DNA of 64,000 bases from Streptomyces sp. MUM 178J (GTDB lineage Bacteria; Actinomycetota; Actinomycetes; Streptomycetales; Streptomycetaceae). A program made the translations under genes and the position numbers. The stretch's first letter is position 1; each line of letters starts with the position of its first letter. The DNA lies in contig NZ_JADWYQ010000002.1 in assembly GCF_022414575.1 (NCBI RefSeq), positions 124,001 through 188,000 on the forward strand, read 5' to 3'. The notes beneath the pieces were generated by a model. The model was given only the letters and a program-made list of their open reading frames with translations, was not told where the DNA came from and ran no database searches. Below are positions 1 to 7,087 of the stretch, one piece after another.

Positions 1-519
1 GTCGCGCGCGAGTTCCAGGGCGGCGGTCTTCGTCAGCCCGCGCAGCCCCCACTTGCTGGCCACATACCCTCCGATGTTGGCGTAGCCGGTCATGCCCGCG
101 ATGGACGACACATTGAGCACGACGCCGCCCCCGGCCCGCCGCAGCGAGGGGGCGAGGGTGCGCATCCCGAGCCACGGCCCGTAGAGGTTGACGTCGAGCA
201 CCCGGCGGAAGCTCTCCGGCTCGGTGTCCTCCATGGACTCCATCGTGACGATGCCGGCGTTGTTGACCAGCAGGGACACCGGGCCGAAACGTTTCTCCGC
301 GTCGGCCGCCGCGTCGGCCCAGTCGCTCTCGCTGGTGACGTCGAGACGCCGGAACGCCACCGCGGGGCCGGCCTTCGCGGCCAGTTCCCCGCCTTCCTCC
401 TCGAGTACGTCGGCCACGAGCACCGAGGCGCCCTCGTCGGCGAACAGCCGCACGATTCCCGCGCCGATGCCGCGGGCCCCGCCGGTGACGAGGGCGGTCC
501 TGCCGTCCAGTCGGTTCAT
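1..519 (-). CDS. SDR-family NAD(P)-dependent oxidoreductase, C-terminus cut by window edge
   Basis: Short-chain dehydrogenase/reductase of the classical type, reading leftwards off the window, so only about the first 173 residues are present. Seen: the N-terminal Rossmann motif TGGARGIG directly after the start (MNRLDGRTALVTGG), the NNAG motif, the NVSSIAG segment with the catalytic Ser, and the YVASK active-site Tyr/Lys pair near the window edge. The family reduces or oxidises hydroxyl/keto groups with NAD(P)H in the cytosol. The substrate cannot be told from this part. The ATG lies about 920 bp from the next gene, also on the minus strand (ending at 579), with 59 bp between them, so it may be read together with the CBS gene. 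Confidence 0.93.
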   Translation of the reverse strand, partial: MNRLDGRTALVTGGARGIGAGIVRLFADEGASVLVADVLEEEGGELAAKAGPAVAFRRLDVTSESDWADAAADAEKRFGPVSLLVNNAGIVTMESMEDTEPESFRRVLDVNLYGPWLGMRTLAPSLRRAGGGVVLNVSSIAGMTGYANIGGYVASKWGLRGLTKTAALELARD

Positions 520-578
520 CACGAGCCCCTTGTCCTGTGGTACGAGGCCGTGCGGCCCGTACGGGGCGGACCTCCGTC

Positions 579-1439
579 TCACGCCGGGGCGAGGCGGTTG
601 CGGACGTCGATCACATCGTCGATGTCCTCGATCCGCACAATCAGCTGCTTGGCGTCGGCCTCGGCCATACGGCCGCCGAGTTCGACCACCCCGTCGCGGA
701 CGGCGACGGTGACGTCGCCGCGGGCCGCCGGGAAGTCCGCGGCGAGGATCTGGCTCTCGATCTCCCAGCGGATCTGGTCGTCGCTCCGCAGCAGCGCCTG
801 GAGCAGCGCATCGCGGTGCACCACGCCGACCAGGCGTCCCTCGTGGTCGGTGACCGGCATCCGCTTGAGGCGGGACAGGGCGGCCAGCCATGCCGCCTCG
901 GCGACCGGCGTGCCCGGGTACACCGTGATGGCGGGGCTGGTCATCAAGGTCTCCGCGGTCTGCCCGCGGGCCTTCTCATGGAGTCTGCGCTCCCTGGAGC
1001 GGCTGATGAGGGCCGGCCGCCGTCCGGACGCCGCGATCGCCGCCTTGGCGAGCAGATCGGACGCCGAGACCACGCCCATCACCCGGTCCTCCTCGTCGAC
1101 GACGGCCACCAGACCCGTCTGCTCCCGGTTGAGCACCCGGGCGATGTCCGGGAACCGCAACTGCCCCGGAACCGAGGGCGCGGGCACGTCCATGACGTCG
1201 CGGACCTCGGGCGGGCCGGGGGCGGGCGGCTGCTGGGGCTGCTGCCCGCCGGACTCCCCGGCGGGCTTCGGCTCCGCCGCACGGACCGGCGTCCGCTGCG
1301 CGGCCTGCTGTGCCGAGGCCGCGGTGACCGCGCCGAGATAGCGCAGCAGCGCGTCGTGGTGAGGGGTCGCCCCGGGCCGGTCCGCTGCCGCGGCCCGGCG
1401 GGCTTCCGCTCCTGCGGAGAAGGTTGCGCGTTCGTTCAC
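579..1439 (-). CDS. CBS-domain pair protein with C-terminal BON domain
   Basis: About 286 aa, soluble. A low-complexity Gln/Pro/Ala stretch (about residues 35-80) is followed by two CBS motifs (about 80-140 and 165-225; second ends in GRLVGVVHRDALLQAL) and a BON domain at the C-terminus (VTVAVRDGVVELGGRM). CBS pairs bind adenosyl ligands; BON domains bind membranes or peptidoglycan. The GTG start at 1439 was chosen because GAGGAG lies 7 nt upstream; the frame stays open to 1562 but has no ribosome site there. M. tuberculosis Rv2626c (hrp1), a CBS pair protein, is one of the strongest DosR-induced genes. The GGGCC-N4-GGCCC box at 1541 fits the same control. Ligand unknown. Confidence 0.9.
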   Translation of the reverse strand: MNERATFSAGAEARRAAAADRPGATPHHDALLRYLGAVTAASAQQAAQRTPVRAAEPKPAGESGGQQPQQPPAPGPPEVRDVMDVPAPSVPGQLRFPDIARVLNREQTGLVAVVDEEDRVMGVVSASDLLAKAAIAASGRRPALISRSRERRLHEKARGQTAETLMTSPAITVYPGTPVAEAAWLAALSRLKRMPVTDHEGRLVGVVHRDALLQALLRSDDQIRWEIESQILAADFPAARGDVTVAVRDGVVELGGRMAEADAKQLIVRIEDIDDVIDVRNRLAPA

Positions 1440-1540
1440 GGTGGGCTCCTCACGCCGGCTGCTCATATGGCCTGCGTGGCCTTCACGGCCCGCGTACCGG
1501 CCGTCTTCTTCAGTCTTCGCCGCGCGACGCCGGATTCTCA

Positions 1541-1554
1541 GGGCCGGTCGGCCC
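1541..1554. promoter_or_regulatory. DosR/OsdR-like dyad upstream of the CBS-BON gene
   Basis: Exact GGGCC-GGTC-GGCCC, 101 nt upstream of the GTG at 1439. Same layout as the mycobacterial DevR/DosR box (GGGAC-N4-GTCCC). Assignment as an OsdR/DosR site is inference from repetition across the island. Confidence 0.6.
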
Positions 1555-1625
1555 CGTGACATCCGTCGGACGGCCCCTTTGGCGCCCCTCCGGCGGAATA
1601 CGGCTCAGGCGGCGGGGCGGTCAGG

Positions 1626-2510
1626 TCAGGTCCCGTCCCCGCCCTCCGGTGCGGGGACGGTGATCACCGGGCACTCCGCACGCTGCAGCAGGCCGTGCGG
1701 GACGGATCCGAGCAGCATGCCGCGGAAGCCTCCGCTGCCGCGGCGGCCGACGACCAGCGCCAGCGCCCGGCCCGACTCCTCGGCCAGCACGTCGACGGGG
1801 TGGCCGCGTACGACGGAGTGGGTCACCGGCACCTCGCGCCAGGCGTCCGCGCGGGCCGCGACGGCCCCGTCCAGCCGGGTGCGGCACTCCTCGAGCGCCG
1901 CGCGCTCGTCGTCCAGGAAGGACAGCAGCGGCGGCTGCCAGACCCACAGGGCGCGGACCGAGGCCCCGCGCAGCGCCGCCGCCTCCAGGGCGTGGTCGAG
2001 GGCCGCCGCCCCCGAAGGGCTGCCGTCCACGCCGGCCACCAGATACGGCGGCTCTTCGACGGCCTGCTCTCCCTCGGGCACGACCGCGACCGGGCAGGCC
2101 GCGTGGGCGCTGACCGGTTCGGCCACCGAGTAGGCGCTCAGCCGCTGGGCGACCCTGCCCAGCCCCCGCGAGCCCACGACGACCAGCCGGGCGTGCCGCG
2201 ACTGCTGGACCAGGACCTGGGCGGGGGTGGCGTCCGTGATGTACGTCGACAGCTCCAGGCCCGGGTGGCGCTCCAGGGCGCGCGCCGTGGCCTTGTCGAG
2301 CGCCTCGTCGCCCAGCTCGCGCAGTGCTTTGTGGTGGGCCGACTCCTCGACGCCGCGCACATGATGGGTCACCGGGAGTACTGCATGCACCAGGCGCAAC
2401 GAGGTTCTGCGGCGCACGGCCTCGTCCGCCGCGTAGTCCGCTGCGGTGTCGGCCGGTTCCTGGGCGTCGACGCCGAAGACGACCGGAGGGTTCTCACTGG
2501 CAGTAGTCAT
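1626..2510 (-). CDS. Universal stress protein, two USP domains
   Basis: 294 aa, cytosolic, two tandem UspA-type domains (about 10-145 and 160-290). The second domain ends with the nucleotide-binding pattern GRRGSGGFRGMLLGSV; the first has a GSRGLGRVAQRLSAYS version. Such double-domain proteins bind ATP and are induced in hypoxia and stationary phase in actinobacteria (Rv2623, Rv2005c family). The ATG at 2510 is preceded by GGAGGAACC. The gene is divergent from hsp20 across a 172-bp space holding a DosR-like box at 2566, so the two are probably switched on together. The frame is open further upstream, but those codons are in the regulatory region. Confidence 0.95.
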   Translation of the reverse strand: MTTASENPPVVFGVDAQEPADTAADYAADEAVRRRTSLRLVHAVLPVTHHVRGVEESAHHKALRELGDEALDKATARALERHPGLELSTYITDATPAQVLVQQSRHARLVVVGSRGLGRVAQRLSAYSVAEPVSAHAACPVAVVPEGEQAVEEPPYLVAGVDGSPSGAAALDHALEAAALRGASVRALWVWQPPLLSFLDDERAALEECRTRLDGAVAARADAWREVPVTHSVVRGHPVDVLAEESGRALALVVGRRGSGGFRGMLLGSVPHGLLQRAECPVITVPAPEGGDGT

Positions 2511-2565
2511 GGTTCCTCCACAGCTGGTCACTGCACCGTAGGTCGGGCGGACGGTGCGTGTCGGG

Positions 2566-2600
2566 GGGACGTTCGGCCCCTGATGCGGACTGTTCGGCCC
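2566..2600. promoter_or_regulatory. DosR/OsdR-like dyad plus degenerate second copy, between usp and hsp20
   Basis: GGGAC-GTTC-GGCCC at 2566-2579, followed by a degenerate direct copy ending TGTTCGGCCCC (2587-2601). It lies 55 nt from the USP start and 103 nt from the Hsp20 start, so it could serve both promoters. The two copies share the run TTCGGCCCCTG. Confidence 0.6.
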
Positions 2601-2682
2601 CTGCGCGCCGCCGGTGCGCGCGCTGCACTGGAGGTGTCCGAAGCCCAGCGTCCGGCTCATCACTGTCGAGGAGGCAGGAATC

Positions 2683-3105
2683 ATGGCGACCCTGGCACGC
2701 AAGCAGAGGTTCCCGTTCCCGGATCTGCCCGAGTGGTTCGAGGCGTTCCCGTCCCGGTTCGCCATGCCGGCCATGGCCGATCTCTACACCGTGCGCATCG
2801 AGGCCTACATGGAGAACGACCGCTATGTGGTCCGGGCCGAGCTGCCCGGCGTCGGCGTCGAGGACCTGGACGTCACCGTCGAGGAAGGCATGCTCAGCAT
2901 CAAGGCGGAGCGCACCGAGCGCGAGGTCGACAAGACCCACAGCGAGATCCGCTACGGGTCGTTCACCCGCAGCGTGGCGCTGCCGGCGGGCGCGAAGGAG
3001 GACGACGTCCAGGCCGAGTACGCCGACGGGATGCTGACGGTAAGCGTCGGTCTCGGCGAAGAGAAGCGCGAGACCAGGCACGTCGAGATCAAGCACACCG
3101 CCTGA
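2683..3105 (+). CDS. Hsp20/alpha-crystallin small heat-shock protein
   Basis: 140 aa ATP-independent chaperone that holds unfolded proteins. The alpha-crystallin domain covers about residues 38-135 (YVVRAELPGVGVEDLDVTV... then YADGMLTVSV near the end), with a short N-terminal arm. The ATG at 2683 has GAGGAGG nearby; an in-frame ATG at 2614 lacks a ribosome site and would extend into the regulatory region. Its mycobacterial counterpart HspX (Acr, Rv2031c) is the hallmark DosR-induced protein. Divergent from the USP gene and sharing its box. Ends in a strong hairpin before the convergent phosphoribosyltransferase fusion. Confidence 0.95.
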   Translation: MATLARKQRFPFPDLPEWFEAFPSRFAMPAMADLYTVRIEAYMENDRYVVRAELPGVGVEDLDVTVEEGMLSIKAERTEREVDKTHSEIRYGSFTRSVALPAGAKEDDVQAEYADGMLTVSVGLGEEKRETRHVEIKHTA

Positions 3106-3153
3106 CGGGCCGTACACGCCGTGGGGCACGGCGGGTACGCCGTGGGGCGCTGC

Positions 3154-3180
3154 GGGCGCCGGGCCGACGGCCCGGCGCCC
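3154..3180. terminator. Hairpin terminator between convergent hsp20 and PRTase-hydrolase genes
   Basis: Perfect 12-bp stem (3154-3165 with 3169-3180) and a GAC triloop, lying 49 nt after the hsp20 stop and 24 nt before the stop of the opposing gene. No T-run, as usual in Streptomyces. It probably serves both directions. Confidence 0.75.
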
Positions 3181-3203
3181 GGCCCGTCGGCCCGGCACCG
3201 GTC

Positions 3204-4559
3204 TCACCGTCCGGACGCGGTGTGCGGCAGCGCCGCGAAGTGGTCGGTGAACCAGTTCCGGGCCAGCTCGGTGACCGCTTCGAGGGTGCCGGGCTCCTCG
3301 AACAGATGTGTGGCGTCGGGCACCACCGCGAGCCGGTTCTCACAGCGGAGCCGGGCCTGCGCCTGCCGGTTCAGGTCGAGCACCATCACATCCTCGCCGC
3401 CGACGATCAGCAGCGTGGGGGCGCTGACGAGCGGGAGCCTGTCGCCGGCGAGATCCGGCCTTCCGCCGCGGGAGACGACCGCGGCGATCGGCGCCCCGGT
3501 CTCCGTCTCGGCCCACAGGGCGGCGGCCGCGCCGGTGCTGGCGCCGAAGTAGCCGACGGGCAGCCGTTCCGTCTCCGGCTGCTCGCGCAGCCACGCCGTG
3601 GCGTCCGCCAGCCGGCGGCCCAGCAGCGGGGTGTCGAAGACCTTGGCCCGGTCGTGCGCCTCCTGCTCGGTGAGCAGGTCGAACAGCAGGGTGCCGAGCC
3701 CGGCCTCGTTCAGCCCCGCCGCGACGAACCGGTTGCGCGGGCTGTGCCGGCTGCTGCCGCTGCCGTGGGCGAACATCACGACTCCCACAGCGCCCTCGGG
3801 GACGGTCAGACGCCCCTGCAGCCGTACGGGTCCGGCGGCCACGTCGGTCTCCCGGTCCACGGGCCCGGCGGCGCCGGCCGTGTCCTGGGCGGAGCGCCCG
3901 TGCGGGTCGCCGCGTGCGCGCGAGCGCCTCTCGGCGGCGGCGAGGCAGCTGAGGACCTCCTCGTCGCTGGTCTGGTCGAAGTCCGCGTAGAACTGCCCTA
4001 TGGCGTAGAAGCCGGGCGGGGTGTCCAGGCAGATCAGCTCGTCCGCGGCCGCCCCGAGCCGGTCGGTCCAGCCGGGCGGGGCCACGGGCACGGCCAGCAC
4101 CACGCGGGCGGCGCCGCGCTGCCGGACGATGCGGCATGCGGCGAGCGCGGTGGAGCCGGTCGCCACACCGTCGTCGATCACCACGGCCGTCCTGCCGTCG
4201 AGCGCCAGGGGGGCGCGGTCTCCCCGGTAGCGGCGGGCACGCTCCCACAGCACGTCGCGCTCGTGCCGCTCGACCTTCGCGAGGTCCGCCGGCGAGACGC
4301 CCGCCCTGCCCATGACCTCGTCGTTGATGACGCGTGCGCCGTCCTCGCCGATCGCGCCCATGCCGAGCTCCGGCTGGTACGGCACGCCCAGCTTGCGGAC
4401 CAGGCAGATGTCCAGCGGGGCGTCGAGCGCGTAGGCGACCTGGGCTGCGACCGGAACGCCGCCCCGGGGCAGCCCCAGCACGATCACATCCTGGCTCTTG
4501 AGGTGCTCCAGCCGGGCGGCAAGCCGCCGTCCGGCGTCGACACGGTCCTCGAAGTACAT
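3204..4559 (-). CDS. Phosphoribosyltransferase / dienelactone hydrolase-like fusion
   Basis: 451 aa in two domains. Residues about 1-215 are a type I phosphoribosyltransferase: the PRPP loop appears as VVIDDGVATGSTA, preceded by LPRGGVPVAAQVA. Residues about 240-450 are an alpha/beta hydrolase of the dienelactone-hydrolase type: MFAHGSGSSRHS near the oxyanion region, the nucleophile elbow replaced by GYFGASTGAAAAL (Ser in GASTG), the acid segment GGEDVMVLD, and the His in PDATHLFEEP. M. tuberculosis Rv0571c, in the DosR regulon, has the same fusion. Substrate unknown. The ATG has CAGGAGG 7 nt upstream. It lies 122 nt downstream of the USP gene and may end the DUF1918-usp operon. Confidence 0.9.
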   Translation of the reverse strand: MYFEDRVDAGRRLAARLEHLKSQDVIVLGLPRGGVPVAAQVAYALDAPLDICLVRKLGVPYQPELGMGAIGEDGARVINDEVMGRAGVSPADLAKVERHERDVLWERARRYRGDRAPLALDGRTAVVIDDGVATGSTALAACRIVRQRGAARVVLAVPVAPPGWTDRLGAAADELICLDTPPGFYAIGQFYADFDQTSDEEVLSCLAAAERRSRARGDPHGRSAQDTAGAAGPVDRETDVAAGPVRLQGRLTVPEGAVGVVMFAHGSGSSRHSPRNRFVAAGLNEAGLGTLLFDLLTEQEAHDRAKVFDTPLLGRRLADATAWLREQPETERLPVGYFGASTGAAAALWAETETGAPIAAVVSRGGRPDLAGDRLPLVSAPTLLIVGGEDVMVLDLNRQAQARLRCENRLAVVPDATHLFEEPGTLEAVTELARNWFTDHFAALPHTASGR

Positions 4560-4681
4560 GGTCCGACCTCCTGAAGGCCTGCTGTGCGGCCGCCGGTGCT
4601 TTCAGAGTGCCCCGATGCGGCGCGGGCAGTCGGCGCGGCTGCCGACGGGTCCGGCCGCCGTGCGGGGCATGAACGGCGTGG

Positions 4682-5569
4682 TCAGCGGTGCGGGACCAGT
4701 GCGACGGCGCAGTCGGCGTGGTGCAGCACGGCGTGGTTGACCGGCCCGAGCTGCATGCCGACGTGTCCACCGCGGCGGCGTGCGCCGACGACGAGCAGCG
4801 CGGCGTCCGCCGCGGCCCTCAGCAGCGCGTCACGCGCATGGCCCTCCACAGTGCTGCGCTCCAGCACCACGCCGGGGCGGCGGCGGCCCGCCGAGGTCAG
4901 CGCGTCCTCCAGCCGGGTCTCCTCCGCAGCGCGCCGTCTGCCGGTTTCCGCGTCCGCGAACTCCGGGTGGTCGGCCAGGTCCAGCGAGGGGGTCTGCCAG
5001 GCGTGCACGACGCGTACCGCCGTGCCGCGCAGCTCCGCCTCGCTCAGCGCGAAGTCGAGGGCCGCGGCCGCCTCCTCGGGGGCGCCGACGCCGACCGTCA
5101 CGACGCCGTCGCCTGCCCGGTCGGCGTCGCGGGGGCGTTCGCCGCGGACGACGAAGACGGGGCTCTCCGCGTGCGCGGCGACCCAGAGCCCGGTGGAGCC
5201 CAGCAGCAGCCCGGCGAGCTCACCCCGGCCGCGGCTGCCGACCACCACGGCGAGGGCGTCGCGGCTCCGCCTGACCAGCGCGTCGGCCGCCTCCTCGCCC
5301 GCTATCTCGCTGGTCACCTCGGTCTTTGAGATGTCGCCCGCCCGCTGCCTGGCCCGTTCGAGCGCGACGGCGGCGATGTTCTCCGTCAGGGTCCGTCCGG
5401 CGCCGCGCCGGACGTCGAACGAGGGCTGACGCCCCTCGAACCGCTCCCGGCTCGAGGCGTGGACGATCCGCAGCGGCGCCCGGTGCAGGATCGCCTCGTC
5501 CACCGCCCAGTCCAGCGCGTCAAGGCTGGGTCCGGATCCGTCGACGCCCACCACAAGCGGCTGGGCCAT
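4682..5569 (-). CDS. Universal stress protein, two USP domains
   Basis: 295 aa with two UspA domains (about 1-145 and 155-292). The first carries GSRGRGELAGLLLGSTG, a good ATP-binding signature; the second has GARRRGGHVGMQLGPV, more degenerate. The ATG at 5569 was chosen for homology to the conserved MxQPLVVGVDGS start; an in-frame GTG three codons upstream is possible. It follows the DUF1918 gene by 5 nt and precedes the PRTase-hydrolase, so the three are likely one operon driven from the boxes near 5903-5940. The frame is open far upstream, but that part covers DUF1918 and the intergenic space. Confidence 0.94.
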   Translation of the reverse strand: MAQPLVVGVDGSGPSLDALDWAVDEAILHRAPLRIVHASSRERFEGRQPSFDVRRGAGRTLTENIAAVALERARQRAGDISKTEVTSEIAGEEAADALVRRSRDALAVVVGSRGRGELAGLLLGSTGLWVAAHAESPVFVVRGERPRDADRAGDGVVTVGVGAPEEAAAALDFALSEAELRGTAVRVVHAWQTPSLDLADHPEFADAETGRRRAAEETRLEDALTSAGRRRPGVVLERSTVEGHARDALLRAAADAALLVVGARRRGGHVGMQLGPVNHAVLHHADCAVALVPHR

Positions 5570-5574
5570 CGTTC

Positions 5575-5838
5575 TCACTGCCTCTCGTGTTCGTGACCGC
5601 GATGCCTGACATGGGCGTCCGGGCCGGGGAAGAACATGCTCACGCGCCCGGTGTCCGACCAGCGCACGTCGTAGGGCGGCGTGCCGTCCTCGTGGTGCAG
5701 GCCCACGATCTCTCCGTCGCGCCCGGCGTCCCCCACGGCAGGCCCGCCGACCACGATCCGGTCGCCGACGCGGGCATGCGGTCCGGCCTGTGCGCCAGGC
5801 TCGGAAAGGCGGGTGTCTCCCTTGGTCTTCGCGGTCAT
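5575..5838 (-). CDS. DUF1918 small protein
   Basis: 87 aa. After about 20 residues, the DUF1918 core ARVGDRIVVGG...GEIVGLHHEDGTPPYDVRWSDTG is followed by a hydrophilic His/Arg-rich tail (HVRHRGHEHERQ). The fold is a small beta-barrel; the mycobacterial relatives Rv0569 and Rv2302 belong to the dormancy response and have been suggested to bind nucleic acid. The ATG at 5838 has GAGGAGG 9 nt upstream. First gene of the DUF1918-usp-PRTase operon. Confidence 0.9.
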   Translation of the reverse strand: MTAKTKGDTRLSEPGAQAGPHARVGDRIVVGGPAVGDAGRDGEIVGLHHEDGTPPYDVRWSDTGRVSMFFPGPDAHVRHRGHEHERQ

Positions 5839-5902
5839 CCCGACGCCTCCTCGCACCTGTGGGGTGTACCCCCACCGTCCCCCGGCGGCGGTGAGCGGTC
5901 TT

Positions 5903-5936
5903 GGGGCGGTCGGTCCCTTTCGGGGACCCGTTCGGC
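5903..5936. promoter_or_regulatory. Two degenerate DosR/OsdR-like dyads upstream of the DUF1918 operon
   Basis: GGGGCGGTCGGTCCC (5903-5917) is followed by CGGGGACCCGTTCGGC (5921-5936). The inner parts also form an inverted repeat, GGTCCC-N5-GGGACC. The same overlapped arrangement recurs at 12025-12061. About 65 nt upstream of the ATG at 5838. Individual half-sites deviate from the perfect boxes elsewhere. Confidence 0.4.
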
Positions 5937-5965
5937 ACTGCCGTCGGCGTTCGGCGGCGCCGTCG

Positions 5966-5992
5966 GCGGGAGGCGGGAGGCGGGAGGCGGGG
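5966..5992. repeat. 7-bp tandem repeat (GCGGGAG)
   Basis: Three full copies of GCGGGAG (5966-5986) and a partial fourth, inside the divergent intergenic region. Slippage-prone; it alters the spacing between the two sets of dyads. Confidence 0.75.
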
Positions 5993-6152
5993 CGAGCCGC
6001 GGACGGCGTCCGCAGGGCCGGCAGGCGGAAAGGGCCCATCCGCTTCTCGCGGATCCTGATTGCGCGGTGCGCGACCTGAAGCCGCTTCTCCGCGTCCTCT
6101 CAAGGGCCCTTTCCGTCATATCCAGGAAAGCACCCGGCCGCCGGTCCCGCCA

Positions 6153-6176
6153 GGGCCGACCGGTCCCGAAAGGCCC
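6153..6176. promoter_or_regulatory. DosR/OsdR-like dyad cluster upstream of the OsmC gene
   Basis: GGGCCGACCGGTCCC (half-sites 5 bp apart) overlapping GGTCCCGAAAGGCCC, 83 nt upstream of the GTG at 6260. Less exact than the boxes at 1541, 9829 and 15132. Confidence 0.4.
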
Positions 6177-6259
6177 CCGCCCGGCCCTGTTCCGCGCGGC
6201 CGTCCGGCTCGCAGGCTCGAACCCTGGCAGGACCCGGCGGACCGGGGAGGTCGAGACTC

Positions 6260-6970
6260 GTGGCCCAGGGCGATCAGACCGGGAGCGGCAGCCGTGTGCA
6301 CACCCGGTGCGGGCGCACCATCAGCGTCTCGCGCTTCGGCCATGAGCCGTTGCCGCCCGGAATGGGGCGCGTGGTGCTGGACACCGCCTGGGAGCCCTAT
6401 GACCACGGGGAGGTGTGGGCCTCCCTGACGCCCGAGGAGGCGCGCCGCATCGCCGGGCTGCTGCTCTTCCACGCGGCGGCCGTCGAGCCGCCCGCGCCGG
6501 GTCCACCCGGCCGGGCCGAGGCCGTCCCGATCTGCGGGGACGCCTATGAGGTGAGCGTACGCGGCCATGTGGTGACGGTCGATCAGCCGCTCGCGGACGG
6601 CGGCGCGGACACCGCCCCCTCCCCGGTCGAGCTGTTCGCGGCGTCGGTCGCCTCGTGCGCCGCGCACTACGCGGGCCGCTTCCTCGACCGGCACGGCATC
6701 AGCCGTGACGGACTCCGGGTGCGCGCCGACTACACGATGGCCGCGGACCGTCCCGCCCGCGTCGCCTCGATCGCAGTCCGGGTGGACGCCCCGCATCTGC
6801 CGGCTTCACGCGTCAGGGCCCTTGAGGCCGTGGCCGGGCGGTGCACGGTCACCAACACCCTTGAGACGCGGCCCGAGGTGACGTTCGCCGTGTACGGGGA
6901 GCAGCAGGACGACGCACCGGCGCAGCACGGCGGTGCGGCGGCCCGCCCCCAGAGCCGCGAGCACGCCTGA
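6260..6970 (+). CDS. OsmC-family protein with N-terminal extension
   Basis: 236 aa. The C-terminal half (about 95-215) is an OsmC/Ohr-like domain: substrate-side motif SPVELFAASVASCAAHYAGRF with the expected Cys, then a VEAVAGRCTVTNTL-type segment with the second Cys. OsmC proteins reduce organic hydroperoxides through paired cysteines. The first 90 residues are unusual for the family: MGRVVLDTAWEPYDHGEVW followed by SLTPEEARRIAGLLLFHAAAVE, which I do not recognise. The GTG at 6260 has GGGAGG 9 nt upstream. Convergent with the P-type ATPase. Peroxide defence fits its place in the stress island. Confidence 0.85.
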   Translation: MAQGDQTGSGSRVHTRCGRTISVSRFGHEPLPPGMGRVVLDTAWEPYDHGEVWASLTPEEARRIAGLLLFHAAAVEPPAPGPPGRAEAVPICGDAYEVSVRGHVVTVDQPLADGGADTAPSPVELFAASVASCAAHYAGRFLDRHGISRDGLRVRADYTMAADRPARVASIAVRVDAPHLPASRVRALEAVAGRCTVTNTLETRPEVTFAVYGEQQDDAPAQHGGAAARPQSREHA

Positions 6971-7028
6971 CGCACGACGCCTGCCGCACGACGCACAACG
7001 TCTGCCGCCGAGGCGCCTGCCGCCTAAG

Positions 7029-7046
7029 GGCCTGTCAACTCAGGCC
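7029..7046. terminator. Weak hairpin between convergent osmC and P-type ATPase
   Basis: GGCCTG-TCAACT-CAGGCC, a 6-bp stem in the 117-bp convergent gap. The gap also holds imperfect repeats of CGACGCCTGCCGC. Modest terminator candidate. Confidence 0.4.
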
Positions 7047-7087
7047 GGTCGCAGGAGCCCTGAGCAGGCTGTGCGCCGGCCCGCGCA

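Larger units (their letters stand above)
5839..6259. other. Intergenic region, 421 bp, divergent promoters
   Basis: No credible gene on either strand. It holds the degenerate dyads at 5903-5936, a G-rich tandem repeat at 5966-5992, and a further dyad cluster at 6153-6176 for the OsmC gene. The remainder shows nothing recognisable. Confidence 0.6.

Noticed and set aside
3154..3180. GGGCC-GAC-GGCCC inside the terminator as a further DosR-like box
   Set aside because: Half-spacing is 3 bp rather than 4, it lies downstream of converging genes, and the whole is explained by a 12-bp hairpin.
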